From: CBDUQI01 sp965369325
GTDB lineage: Bacteria; Pseudomonadota; Gammaproteobacteria; Steroidobacterales; JBCBZW01
Reading direction: 5' to 3'
Assembly: GCA_965369325.1 (NCBI GenBank)
Contig: CBDUQI010000004.1
Coordinates: forward strand, 8,807 to 72,806
Length of the DNA stretch: 64,000 nt
The position numbers were made by a program, and so were the translations under genes. This document shows positions 51,907 to 60,494 of this stretch, piece by piece. The notes under the pieces were generated by a model. It made no database searches. It was not told the DNA's origin and saw only the letters and a program-made list of their open reading frames with translations. Position 1 is the first letter of the stretch, and each line of letters starts with the position of its first letter.

Positions 51907-52998
51907 ATGAATTCCGCGCAGCTCGCGCGTGCCTTGCTGCAACGCGAGGCGCTGATGCTGCCACTGGACGGCGCTCGCGCCGCGTTGTGCAACCGGCGCG
52001 TACTGATCACGGGCGCCGCAGGTTCCATCGGCGCTGCCATCGCTCACCGATTAAACGGTTCCGCCGCACACCTGTTGCTGTTGGATCACGCGAGCACGTC
52101 GTTGCGCACGCTGAGCAAGCGACTTGCCGATGCACCTAACGCCAGCGCCAACACAGTGCTGTGCGGTGATGTGGCGAACGCGGGCTTTGCCCAGCAGGCT
52201 ATGCATGCAGGCAATCCGGATGTCGTGTTCCATGCGGCCGCGCAAAAACACGTATCCGTGGCGCAGCAGGCGCCGCTCGCAAGTATCGCAAGCAACGTAC
52301 TCGGCACGGCAAATATACTTGCCGCTTGCCCATCGGAGGCGGATTTTCTGTTGATTTCGACCGATAAGGCGGCCGATCCGGCCGGCGTCATGGGCGCGTC
52401 CAAACGAGCCGCCGAGCTGCTGATACAGCAAGCTTGTGCTAACCGCGCGGGGCGCACGCGAGCACTGCGACTGGCCAATGTGCTGGGCAGCGCCGACAGC
52501 GTGTTACCCAGGCTGTGTGCCAATATTGCAAAGGGCAGGCCACTGGTGCTAACGGATCTGCGCGCTTCGCGCTTGTATCTAACCTTGAGTGAAACGGTGG
52601 ACTACGTGCTGCTCGCGATCACGCTCGAGGTCGACAGCGCGTTGCTGGCCGCATCGCCCGCCGCGCCGATTACGCTTGCGCAAATCCGTCAGCGCTTGCT
52701 GCTCGCACTGGATTTGCCCGGCGATTATCCGCAGCAGATCGTCGGACTGGGTGATGGCGAGAAAACCCATGAAACGCTGGCAGGCGCGAATGAGCAGTTG
52801 TGTCCTACGCCCGTACCAGGGTTGGTCACCGTCCAGACGGAGCAAGCCGCGGTGTGCGACACGCTAGCGCGGTTGCTGGTGGCCGCGCGTGCGAATGCGA
52901 CTGCGGATGCGCTGAGATTGCTAGGTATCTTGTGCGGCAACTTTTCGCTGAATGCTGAGCGAGATTCTCGCGGTGTTGCGCGAGGCGTACGCGGATGA
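51907..52998 (+). CDS. FlaA1/CapD-type nucleotide-sugar dehydratase-like SDR
   Basis: The product is 363 residues from ATG 51907; a TTG at 51886 overlapping the previous stop is possible. It is an extended short-chain dehydrogenase: VLITGAAGSIGAAIAHRL (NAD motif), DVVFHAAAQKHVSVAQ, and ISTDKAADPAGVMGASKRAAE, the catalytic region typical of UDP-GlcNAc 4,6-dehydratases (PseB, FlaA1, CapD). Substrate is expected to be UDP-N-acetylhexosamine. Its stop overlaps the start of the NeuC-like gene (ATGA), so the two act together. Confidence 0.8.
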   Translation: MNSAQLARALLQREALMLPLDGARAALCNRRVLITGAAGSIGAAIAHRLNGSAAHLLLLDHASTSLRTLSKRLADAPNASANTVLCGDVANAGFAQQAMHAGNPDVVFHAAAQKHVSVAQQAPLASIASNVLGTANILAACPSEADFLLISTDKAADPAGVMGASKRAAELLIQQACANRAGRTRALRLANVLGSADSVLPRLCANIAKGRPLVLTDLRASRLYLTLSETVDYVLLAITLEVDSALLAASPAAPITLAQIRQRLLLALDLPGDYPQQIVGLGDGEKTHETLAGANEQLCPTPVPGLVTVQTEQAAVCDTLARLLVAARANATADALRLLGILCGNFSLNAERDSRGVARGVRG

Positions 52999-54188
52999 GT
53001 GAGCAGACGCGCAGCGTACTCGCCGTGAGCTCCTCGCGCGCGGATTACAGCCATCTTCTGTGGGTGCTGCACGAGTGCAACGATGCGCCTGAGATCAGGT
53101 TGCAACTGGCGGTGATGGCTGCCCAACTGGATGAGGAGTTCGGCGCGGCGGTGCAGGAGATCCGTGAAGATGGGTTTCATATAGACGCAACGGTGCGTTG
53201 CCAAAGCGGTGAGGACAGCGATGTGGGGATGGCTCGCACTCTGGCGGATGCCAGCGTGGGGCTGGTGGATGTGCTGGATCGGTTGCGCCCGGATCTGCTG
53301 CTGCTGATCGCCGATCGCTACGAAATGCTGGCGCCGGCTAGTATCGCGACAGCGTTGCGTATTCCCATTGCGCACATTGAGGGCGGGGAGGTGAGTGAGG
53401 GCGCACTGGACGATGCGGTGCGAAATGCGTTAACCAAACTAAGCCACCTGCACTTTACACCCACCGAGCAGGCGCGCGACCGGGTCATCGCTATGGGCGA
53501 GGAACCGTGGCGCGTACATCAGACCGGCGCGCCGTCCCTGGACCATCTGCAACGCAGCAAGTTGCTGCACGGGCAGGCACTGGATCAGGCGCTTGGTGTG
53601 GCGGTGCCCCGCGATGCAATTTTGGTGGCCTACCATCCTGTGACACTCGCACGCGATACCTTGCGTGAGGCTGATGCGCTTTTCGATGCGCTTGGCGCTT
53701 GGGCCGGCCCATTGTGTTTTTGCTTCCCCAACGCGGATGCTGGTGGGCGTGAACTGATCCGTCGCGCTCGGGCATTTTGCCGCAATCGTGACAACGTGAG
53801 TTTGTTTGTGAATCTGAACCCGGTGCTGTACTGGAGTTTGCTGCGCCGGGTGAGTGCGATGGTGGGCAATTCTTCAAGTGGCATTATGGAGGCCCCGGCG
53901 CTGCAATTGCCGGTGGTGAATGTAGGCATCCGCCAGCAAGGCCGGCAACGGGCAAGGAATGTGATCGACAGCCCCGCCTACCCGGTGCAGATCACCCAGG
54001 CGTTGCAGCGCGTGAGCAGTGCCGCGTTTGTTGCAGGCCTGGGCGGCATGAGCAACCCCTATGGCGACGGCGATGCCGCCCGACGCATTGTGCAGGTGCT
54101 AAAAACAGCGCCGCTGGGTGAGGCGCTTCTGGTCAAACGCGCGCAGCCGCTGGTGCCCGGTTGCTGGGACAATCAAACCGATGCCTGA
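52995..54188 (+). CDS. NeuC/LegG-like hydrolysing UDP-N-acetylhexosamine 2-epimerase
   Basis: The 397-residue product starts at ATG 52995, overlapping the dehydratase stop. Signatures of the hydrolysing 2-epimerase group: SSRADYSHLLWVL, IADRYEMLAPASIA, HIEGGEVSEGALDDAVRNAL, HLHFTPTEQARDRVIAMGE, and VGNSSSGIMEAP. Such enzymes release ManNAc-type sugars from UDP-sugars in sialic, legionaminic or related acid synthesis. The rest of that pathway (aminotransferase, NAD-like condensing enzyme, CMP-activating enzyme) is not in the window. Fusion of function with the upstream dehydratase suggests a LegB-to-LegG style route with steps encoded elsewhere. Confidence 0.85.
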   Translation: MSEQTRSVLAVSSSRADYSHLLWVLHECNDAPEIRLQLAVMAAQLDEEFGAAVQEIREDGFHIDATVRCQSGEDSDVGMARTLADASVGLVDVLDRLRPDLLLLIADRYEMLAPASIATALRIPIAHIEGGEVSEGALDDAVRNALTKLSHLHFTPTEQARDRVIAMGEEPWRVHQTGAPSLDHLQRSKLLHGQALDQALGVAVPRDAILVAYHPVTLARDTLREADALFDALGAWAGPLCFCFPNADAGGRELIRRARAFCRNRDNVSLFVNLNPVLYWSLLRRVSAMVGNSSSGIMEAPALQLPVVNVGIRQQGRQRARNVIDSPAYPVQITQALQRVSSAAFVAGLGGMSNPYGDGDAARRIVQVLKTAPLGEALLVKRAQPLVPGCWDNQTDA

Positions 54189-54249
54189 AACAGAAAATCC
54201 ACCTCTTTCTGCTATTCTGTACGTGCCCCCACTAGTGAGTGAGATCAAG

Positions 54250-54831
54250 ATGCTTAGTGCCAGTCGCGCCCGCCCGGTGCCAAGGTTGGTCACCAAACGC
54301 ACGGTGCTGACCTTGTTGGACGCGGATAGTGCACATTTGTCGCAAGCGTACTATGTGCGCAATCGCGAGCATCTGGCGCCGTGGGAACCGCTGCGCAGCG
54401 ACGACTTCTTCTCGCTGCCCGCGGCTTTGGAGCGAGCGCAAACAGCGCGTGCACAGTACCAGCAGGGCCAGTCGGTGTTGTTTTGTGCACTGGACCGCAC
54501 CGAGCAGGAGATGCTGGCCAGCTGCCATCTGAGCAGCATCCAGTACGGTTGCAGTATGTGCTGCAACCTCGGGTTCTCCGTGAGCGCACAGCACCAGGGC
54601 ACGGGGTTGATGTACGAGGTGGCCAGCGAGGTCGTTCGTCACGCCTTTGAGCACCTGGGCTTGCACCGGGTGGCCGCAGGGCATATGCCGGAGAACCACC
54701 GCAGTGGCGCCCTGCTCAAGCGCCTTGGCTTCGAGAAAGTGGGTTACGCTCGTTCGCAGATCCGCATTGCCGGGCGCTGGGAAGACCACATCCAGTTGGC
54801 CATGATTAACCCGGCTGAAGACACGCATTAA
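54250..54831 (+). CDS. rimJ: RimJ-like GNAT N-acetyltransferase
   Basis: The product is 193 residues from ATG 54250, matching the usual length of RimJ (about 194); ATG 54181, which overlaps the NeuC-like stop, would add 23 residues. Typical phrases are VRNREHLAPWEPLRSDDFF, YGCSMCCNLGFSVSAQHQGTGLMYE and LHRVAAGHMPENHRSGALLKRLGFEKVGYARS-type sequence (about 135-165), the acetyl-CoA binding and C-terminal part of RimJ. RimJ acetylates the N-terminus of ribosomal protein S5. Its place after sugar genes is probably chance, although it could act on a sugar amine. Confidence 0.8.
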   Translation: MLSASRARPVPRLVTKRTVLTLLDADSAHLSQAYYVRNREHLAPWEPLRSDDFFSLPAALERAQTARAQYQQGQSVLFCALDRTEQEMLASCHLSSIQYGCSMCCNLGFSVSAQHQGTGLMYEVASEVVRHAFEHLGLHRVAAGHMPENHRSGALLKRLGFEKVGYARSQIRIAGRWEDHIQLAMINPAEDTH

Positions 54832-55972
54832 GCGATGCCTGAGTCAGGTCCGACCGCCCTGCGTGCTGCACCGCTGACAAAGCTTCGCTGCGCGCCACCA
54901 GTCGGTGGTCCTCCGGCTCGCGCTGATGCTGCAGATTAATCGCCGCCAGCGCTAAGGCCAGTGCCGGTTGCGGTTTTACGTCCAGGTAAAAGCGTGCCAT
55001 TTCCCGTGCGTGCTCCCAGTCGCCTGCCTGGATCCAGTCGCAAAATTGCGCGTGTGTTTGATCAATGTTTTTGCTCAGCGCCTGCGCCGGCTTGAGTTGC
55101 CCGGCAACGATCAACGCGCGTACCTGCAAAGCCAGTGAGTGCGAGCGATGTGCCAGTGCATGCTGCGCACTTGGTAAGTCCTCAATCGCGATCAGCGCGT
55201 CGACGTACGCAGCCCGCACCTGCGTGGCTTCTGTGCCAAGCAACGATTCGCGGTAGTGCCGGGCAGCATCCACAGGTGCATCGCTTGCCATCGCCAAATC
55301 GCCAGTGACGCTCAGCATCCAGGCATAGTGGGCAGGTGACAGCGTTGATTCGGCCAACGGCAACAGCGCGCGCATTCGGGGGTAAACCTGATCGGCATCA
55401 CCGCGCGCCAGTGCTACCCGTGCGAAACAAGTGATGGTGATAGCGGCGGGCATCTCGATGAGCTGGCCGCATGCTTGTGCGGCGCCCTCGTTGTCGCCGC
55501 GTACCAGCCGGATTGAGGCCAGCAACAGCCATGCCTCGTTATTCCGCGGGGCCCGTCGAAGGGCCTGCTCAAGCAGCCGCTCGGCATACGCAAACTGGTG
55601 CCGAGACTGTTGCACGAACGCTGCCGAGACCAGTGTTTTCGGCGAGGCGGTGCCGGCCCGCAACACCGCCAGCACGCGTTCGTGTGCCTGTACCAGCAGA
55701 GCGTCCTCGCCCGTACGACGAAACGCCTGCAGCAACACCCGCACCTCATCGTCCAGGCGATGCGCGTCGGCGGGCGCATGATTGTGCCGCTGATTTGATG
55801 CTGCGGAGTTCTGTGGATTGCTCACGGCATCGCCGAGGTGCGGATGGTCCAGTTCGTGTGCAAGTAGTGGCGTGGCGAGTACCCCGCAGGCGGTGGCGAG
55901 TAAGCCAACGAAAAGCGCCTTCGCGCGTCGTGCCTGCAGTTCAAGCGGGCGAATCGGTAACAAGGTAACCAT
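54806..55972 (-). CDS. Exported TPR protein of the DUF4331 operon
   Basis: The product is 388 residues from ATG 55972, chosen because GAGGA lies eight bases upstream; a TTG at 55987 would sit on that site. A signal peptide (ALFVGLLATACGVLATPLLA) is followed by a His/Asn-rich stretch and TPR repeats (about 75-330: SRHQFAYAERLLEQALRRAP, NNEAWLLLASIRLVRGDNEG, YAWMLSVTGDLAMASDAPVD). TPR proteins scaffold complexes; here it probably helps the DUF4331 protein or the lipoprotein. It is the last gene of the operon and converges with the RimJ gene, overlapping it by 26 bp. Confidence 0.75.
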   Translation of the reverse strand: MVTLLPIRPLELQARRAKALFVGLLATACGVLATPLLAHELDHPHLGDAVSNPQNSAASNQRHNHAPADAHRLDDEVRVLLQAFRRTGEDALLVQAHERVLAVLRAGTASPKTLVSAAFVQQSRHQFAYAERLLEQALRRAPRNNEAWLLLASIRLVRGDNEGAAQACGQLIEMPAAITITCFARVALARGDADQVYPRMRALLPLAESTLSPAHYAWMLSVTGDLAMASDAPVDAARHYRESLLGTEATQVRAAYVDALIAIEDLPSAQHALAHRSHSLALQVRALIVAGQLKPAQALSKNIDQTHAQFCDWIQAGDWEHAREMARFYLDVKPQPALALALAAINLQHQREPEDHRLVARSEALSAVQHAGRSDLTQASLNACLQPG

Positions 55973-56052
55973 ATTGGAGTTCCTCAAGTGTGAACCTGCG
56001 ATAACAATGAGTGCCCGGGGCGCTGCTCATGCGCCCCGGGTGCTCACGGCGA

Positions 56053-56595
56053 CTAGCGTGAGAGCAAGTCGATAAAGCCGTCGGTATCGGCGTCCTGATC
56101 AAAACTCAGGAGGTTGACGTTCCGCGGGGTATCGGTTTGCGCATCGTCATAGATCTCGCGCGAGTAGGTCTGGAACGAGACCTGTTTGGCGAGCACGGTC
56201 GTCACAAAACTCCGACTGGCGGTCAGAGCGTCTTGATCGGTGACGGTGATCGTGATGCGCGCATCGCCCAGTGATACGCCATCCGGCTCAATCAACAGCG
56301 TGCGGTTGTTGCCAGCGCCTTGTATCAGCACGGCGTTCGCTGAAACGATGTCGGCAGCATCCGAGCTAACTTCGATCGCCAGCGCGTCGGCCGGTGTCGT
56401 ATCGTCGCTCAGGGTGATACTGATGGGCTGACTTGCGGTTAGTGCCTGCGTTTGCACGTTGTCGATCTTGCCGATGGTGGGCGGGGCCTTTGCCACCGGT
56501 GGTGACGGGTTGGCGCGCCCGTCCCCGCCGCCGCCGCACGCCGTAAGTGCGAGGGCGGCGACGGCGCAGAACAGGATTCGGTTTTTCATCATCAT
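56053..56595 (-). CDS. Lipoprotein of the DUF4331 operon, cadherin-like
   Basis: The product is 180 residues. AGGAGA lies just before the first of three ATG codons (MMMKN). Signal peptide and lipobox LTAC place Cys20 at the membrane, followed by a Gly-rich spacer. The mature part (PPTIGKIDNVQTQALTASQP, then SDDTTPADALAIEV) resembles Ig/cadherin-like repeats that mediate binding at the cell surface, and the C-terminus ends DQDADTDGFIDLLSR with a calcium-loop-like acidic pattern. It lies 20 bp after the DUF4331 gene and 81 bp before the TPR gene, forming one operon. Confidence 0.75.
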   Translation of the reverse strand: MMMKNRILFCAVAALALTACGGGGDGRANPSPPVAKAPPTIGKIDNVQTQALTASQPISITLSDDTTPADALAIEVSSDAADIVSANAVLIQGAGNNRTLLIEPDGVSLGDARITITVTDQDALTASRSFVTTVLAKQVSFQTYSREIYDDAQTDTPRNVNLLSFDQDADTDGFIDLLSR

Positions 56596-56614
56596 TCTCC
56601 TGTGGGCGGCGGGC

Positions 56615-58237
56615 CTAGTTGCTGGGGCTGGGCAGTGGCGCGTCTACGGGCGAGCCCGGGTACGGCGTCAGCAGGTATGGGAAGGAGTTGTTCAGTTCGG
56701 TCGCATCCAGCGGGGCACCATCGGTAAAGGCCACGGCGCCGGTCGGTGCGTCAGCGGGTGTGCATAGCCCCAGGTTTACTGGTGCGCCGCCTTCGCCCAG
56801 CGGCAGGTCGTGGCACAGTGCACCCATTACGACACGCAGTGCGATATCCACCGAGTCATCGCCGGGGCGACGGCCGTTGGGGAAGCCGGCCAGATCGCCC
56901 GCCGCAACGCCCAGGTTGTGCTGTGCATCACGCGGTGTGGGGTCGATGGCTGTGTTCAGGCGCAGCATCTCGCCCGCCGTGCCGCCGGGGAATGCATTCA
57001 GGCCGTCGAAGCCAGTCAGGAAAGCCGTCACCAGATCCTGGCGCGGAAAGTTGTTGGGCGCCAGATCCGTGAATGGCTCAAAATCGGGGATGGCATCGCT
57101 CAGGATGCCGTTAACCGCATCGCGAAACAGAATGTCCAGGATCAGCGGTAATCCGGGGTTGGTGACGAACGTAATGAATTGCCCGTCATCCTTTGGCTGG
57201 CTGGCATTGAACAGGTCTTTTTTGTCGAACCCAATCACTAACTCGTTCACAAGGGGGGCGGACAGGCGCGAGACCTGTACCCACGGACCACCGCTAATCT
57301 CGGGGCGCTCGAAGGTGGGCTGCGGGTTCAGAATGCTCGCCTGCTTAAGGCTGGCGCTGGTCCAGCCGCCTACGATGCCGCTCTCACCGCTCAGGCAATC
57401 CTTGTGGATTTCAAGTACCAGTGAGGTGACGTTGTTGCGCGCGAGGATATTGCGAGCCGGGTCCTGCGTGACGCCGAATGGGAAGCCCGCACCATCGCCC
57501 GCACCTGGCGTGCTGTCGCCTTCAATGGGTACAAAATTCACTAGGTCGAAGATCTCGCCGAGGCTCAGTTTGAAGGCTTCGTGCCGTTGGCCGACGAATA
57601 CCCGGCCCGGTGCGTGACAGCCGGGAATAGCGATATCGTGGATAAAGTTGTTAGCGTAGTCGGAGTATGCTCCCGGCCCACCAAAGGTCTTGGTGCCGGA
57701 ATAGTCGAACGGCTTGGCAAAGCGGTTTTCGCCCGACACGGAATCGGTGACCTCGTGAGTGGTGCCGGTGCGCCGATTGCCTTCCACCAGTTTGAGTGAA
57801 TAAGTCTCAAGATGACTGAGGCCGGCGTTGTCCTGCGCGCTGATTAGGCCAATATTGCGAAGGACAGAGGAAATTTCCTCACCCCCCACGTTCAGCTTAA
57901 CCGCCTCATCGTTGGGGAGCTGGTCGAAAAAACGAAATTGAAAGGTTAGGTCTTCTCTTGCGTCGCCGTCGTTGTCGACATGAATTTCGTACATCGCCTG
58001 GCTGTCCAGCGGAAAGTAGTGCGGGCCGCCATAGGCTGCCTGCACCGGTAGATAGTTGGCGATCATGGTCACATACTGTTCGCGCCCGGGCTCATAGCTG
58101 CGGAATAGGTAGAAGTCACTGCTGTCTACCTGCGGGTACTTGGTAATGAACGGCGCTTCGCGATGGCTGGAGGCCAGGGCTGAGCTGCAGGTTAGTGCTA
58201 CCAGCAGGGCGCCGATTAGAATTGATTGGGGTCGCAT
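56615..58237 (-). CDS. Exported DUF4331 family protein
   Basis: The product is 540 residues from ATG 58237, preceded by AAGGAG. A signal peptide (ILIGALLVALTCSSALASS) is cut just before HREAPFI, and the family begins with exactly that phrase (SSHREAPFITKYPQVDSSDFY). Further family features are VTMIANYLPVQ, DLTFQFRFF, DIAIPGCHAPGRVFVGQRHE and NVTSLVLEIHKDCL. DUF4331 proteins are extracellular or periplasmic and of unknown function. The gene heads an operon with a lipoprotein and a TPR protein and is divergent from an ECF/ChrR pair, which is a recurrent association; control by that sigma factor is likely (inference). Confidence 0.9.
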   Translation of the reverse strand: MRPQSILIGALLVALTCSSALASSHREAPFITKYPQVDSSDFYLFRSYEPGREQYVTMIANYLPVQAAYGGPHYFPLDSQAMYEIHVDNDGDAREDLTFQFRFFDQLPNDEAVKLNVGGEEISSVLRNIGLISAQDNAGLSHLETYSLKLVEGNRRTGTTHEVTDSVSGENRFAKPFDYSGTKTFGGPGAYSDYANNFIHDIAIPGCHAPGRVFVGQRHEAFKLSLGEIFDLVNFVPIEGDSTPGAGDGAGFPFGVTQDPARNILARNNVTSLVLEIHKDCLSGESGIVGGWTSASLKQASILNPQPTFERPEISGGPWVQVSRLSAPLVNELVIGFDKKDLFNASQPKDDGQFITFVTNPGLPLILDILFRDAVNGILSDAIPDFEPFTDLAPNNFPRQDLVTAFLTGFDGLNAFPGGTAGEMLRLNTAIDPTPRDAQHNLGVAAGDLAGFPNGRRPGDDSVDIALRVVMGALCHDLPLGEGGAPVNLGLCTPADAPTGAVAFTDGAPLDATELNNSFPYLLTPYPGSPVDAPLPSPSN

Positions 58238-58402
58238 AAGAGTCTCCTTGCGGTGAGTGATTGTTGTAAACACCAGGAGTACGCGCCGCGGGAAGGCGGC
58301 GGATTCGTCGAAACGTGGATTTATTTTTTTTCGCCAAAGTGAATCCAAAAACGGATCCGCAGCGTACTGTTCGATGAATCCTTAAGTACGGTACTGCTGC
58401 AG
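58238..58402. promoter_or_regulatory. Divergent promoter region with repeated TGAATCC motif
   Basis: The 165-bp region between the DUF4331 operon and the ECF gene carries TGAATCC at 58340-58346 and again at 58375-58381 (35 bp apart), with a related GGATCC at 58353-58358. Such repeats near an ECF/ChrR pair could be -35-like elements of the sigma factor; a matching -10 was not identified with confidence. Confidence 0.35.
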
Positions 58403-59059
58403 ATGATCTCGCAAAGCGCTATATTGCTGGGCATGGAGCCAACGGTGGAGTCGCGACGAAGTAGCCCGTGTGCCCAGGCGCGCGAGCTGGCGAGCTATTT
58501 GTGTGCGATCCAGAGCAAGGATCGCCCGGCGTTCGAGCGCTTCTACGATGCCACGGTGGATCGGGTGCTGGGGCTGGCCCAACGCATTACCCAACACCCG
58601 CAATTGGCCGAGGAAGTGGTGGGTGATGTGTATTTGCAGGTGTGGCGCCAGTCCGAGCGCTTCGATGCGGCGCGCGGCACGGCGATGGCCTGGCTGATGA
58701 ACATTTGCCGCTCGCGGGCGTTGGATGCGCTGCGCCGCGCAAGTGCCGGTATGCGCAGGGCACAGGTGCCGCTGGCGGATGGCGAGGAGCCATCTTCGCC
58801 GCAGACCACACAGGACTTGCTGATATCGGCAGACCGAAATTCTGCCTTGTACCGCGCCCTGGAGCAGTTAGGTTCCGATCAGCGCCAGTTGCTTTCACTG
58901 GCGTACTTTCGCGGTTACACCCATCGAGAGCTGGCGGCGTTTACCGGCTTGCCAGTGGGAACGGTAAAGACACAAATTCGTCGCAGCCTGCAGAAGATGA
59001 GAGCTCTGCTGCCGGATGCCCGGGACATGCTGCCGCGAGCAGTTAACGATTCTGATTGA
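58403..59059 (+). CDS. ECF sigma factor paired with a ChrR-like anti-sigma
   Basis: The 218-residue product (ATG 58403; ATG 58433 possible) has sigma region 2 (DRPAFERFYDATVDRVLGLAQ, VVGDVYLQVWRQSERFDAARG, MAWLMNICRSRALDALRRAS) and region 4 (LLSLAYFRGYTHRELAAFTGLP then VGTVKTQIRRSLQKMRALL), the pattern of group ECF11-type RpoE that partner with ChrR. The anti-sigma gene starts seven bp after the stop. These systems respond to singlet oxygen or other oxidants. The DUF4331 operon is the nearest likely target. Confidence 0.85.
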   Translation: MISQSAILLGMEPTVESRRSSPCAQARELASYLCAIQSKDRPAFERFYDATVDRVLGLAQRITQHPQLAEEVVGDVYLQVWRQSERFDAARGTAMAWLMNICRSRALDALRRASAGMRRAQVPLADGEEPSSPQTTQDLLISADRNSALYRALEQLGSDQRQLLSLAYFRGYTHRELAAFTGLPVGTVKTQIRRSLQKMRALLPDARDMLPRAVNDSD

Positions 59060-59066
59060 GCACACT

Positions 59067-59591
59067 ATGAGTGATGAACAGCACAAAGGCCTGCCGGATG
59101 CGCATGAAGATGCGCTGGATACGGCGATTGCCGGCGCGCTGGGCGCTGATCTGATGCCCGCGTGCGTGGCCGACGGGCAGCGCAGGCGATTGCGCGAGCG
59201 GGTGATGGCCCTGATCGACGAGGAGCCTGTTGAATCGCCGCCGCCACGCCCGGTAACGCTGGCCGGCACGCCCGATTTGCGCTTGGTCACGGAGGCGAGC
59301 GAGGCGGGGGACTGGATTGAGGTGGGGCCGGGAATGGTTAAGAAGGTGCTACATCAGGACTGCGCACGTGGCACCGAATCGTTTTTGCTACGCCTCGCAC
59401 CGGGTGCCAGTGTGCCACGGCATTTCCACGACGATGATGAGTTATGCGTTGTGATGGAAGGCGAGGTATCTTTCGGGGAGCTGCAGATTAAGGTTGGCGA
59501 TTATCATTTTGCCCCGAAAGGTAGCTGGCACGAAGGGGGCTACAGTGAGCGCGGCGCGCTGCTTTATTTGCAGAGCGCGCTGGCCGCTTGA
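59067..59591 (+). CDS. ChrR-like cupin anti-sigma factor
   Basis: The 174-residue product starts at ATG 59067. The N-terminal third is a small helical region where ChrR proteins bind the sigma factor, but the zinc-binding residues of the ChrR N-domain (a His/Cys set) are not all obvious here. The C-terminal half is a cupin: LRLAPGASVPRHFHDDDELCVVMEGEVSFG with the His-x-His and Glu metal ligands, then FAPKGSWHEGGYS supplying another His. Loss of the sigma factor from the cupin under oxidative stress would release transcription. It pairs with the upstream ECF gene. Confidence 0.8.
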   Translation: MSDEQHKGLPDAHEDALDTAIAGALGADLMPACVADGQRRRLRERVMALIDEEPVESPPPRPVTLAGTPDLRLVTEASEAGDWIEVGPGMVKKVLHQDCARGTESFLLRLAPGASVPRHFHDDDELCVVMEGEVSFGELQIKVGDYHFAPKGSWHEGGYSERGALLYLQSALAA

Positions 59592-59603
59592 CGCCGTGGG
59601 CTC

Positions 59604-60419
59604 TCAGCTCGGCGCGATAATGAGCGGATATTGCTCGCTGTCCAGCGGGTCGCCCTGTCGCAGCTGCGGGTTCAGCAGCGGTTTGCTCAGCCCCAGCCGC
59701 AGGTCGTAAGTGATGTCGTCCCCGATGTAGCGCACCGTGTACCCCCGGCGGCGCAGGTCGGCACGTTGATTTCCGCCCGCGCCGTGTACCGTCATGGCGT
59801 GGAACACGTAAACGTCGCCGGGCTGCAGATCCCAGGAAATAATGTCGTAGCTGTCCCGATCGGCTTCGATGTCCGGGATGTCTTCAAATTCTGGGTTGCG
59901 TTCGTACTGATTGATCGCGGCGGTTTTGCCAAACACCTCGGGTTGAAACCAGCGTTCCCACAGGTGTGAGCCGCGCACGAATTCCACCCGGCCGTTCTCG
60001 GCCGTGGTCGGGTCGAGCGCGATCCAGATAGACAGCACCTGCCGCCCGCGGATGGGCCAGTACGGTTGATCGTTGTGCCAGCGGGTGCGCTGGCGCATGT
60101 TGGATTCTTTCACGAACAGTTGATCGTAAAGCAGGTTAACCTTTTGCGATCGTAGGAACTGCTGTGCGAGGGCGGGAAGGTGCGAGCGCAGGCAGATGTC
60201 GGCGAAGGCCTCGTGGGTCTGCCAGATGCGCAGGTTTCCGTGGAAGCGGCCCTCATCGGATTCGTAGCCGTGAAAGAATGGGCCAGGGTTTTGGATATCG
60301 GCCTCAATGGCCTCTGCCAAGCGTTGTTGCCAGCGCGAGTCTACGAGGCCGCGCAGCGCGACCGCGCCGTCGCGGTGAAAGGCATCAATATCGTTTTGGA
60401 GCACGGCAGTGGCGGCCAT
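59604..60419 (-). CDS. Phytanoyl-CoA dioxygenase (PhyH) family protein
   Basis: The 271-residue product has the Fe(II)/2-oxoglutarate core of PhyH: the HxD motif in RWHNDQPYWPIRG, GRVEFVRGSHLW in the middle, and the second His in GDVYVFHAMTVHGAGGN followed by an Arg-bearing strand. The family hydroxylates CoA-bound or free small molecules, including ectoine and various natural products. It lies 75 bp downstream of the TonB-dependent receptor gene on the same strand, so the two may be co-transcribed and share a substrate. Confidence 0.85.
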   Translation of the reverse strand: MAATAVLQNDIDAFHRDGAVALRGLVDSRWQQRLAEAIEADIQNPGPFFHGYESDEGRFHGNLRIWQTHEAFADICLRSHLPALAQQFLRSQKVNLLYDQLFVKESNMRQRTRWHNDQPYWPIRGRQVLSIWIALDPTTAENGRVEFVRGSHLWERWFQPEVFGKTAAINQYERNPEFEDIPDIEADRDSYDIISWDLQPGDVYVFHAMTVHGAGGNQRADLRRRGYTVRYIGDDITYDLRLGLSKPLLNPQLRQGDPLDSEQYPLIIAPS

Positions 60420-60494
60420 ACGTTGGACTCACACATCACGTTCGGGTTCGCCCGCTAGTGTAGCACTGCATCGCCACCACTTTGTGCTGCCGCC

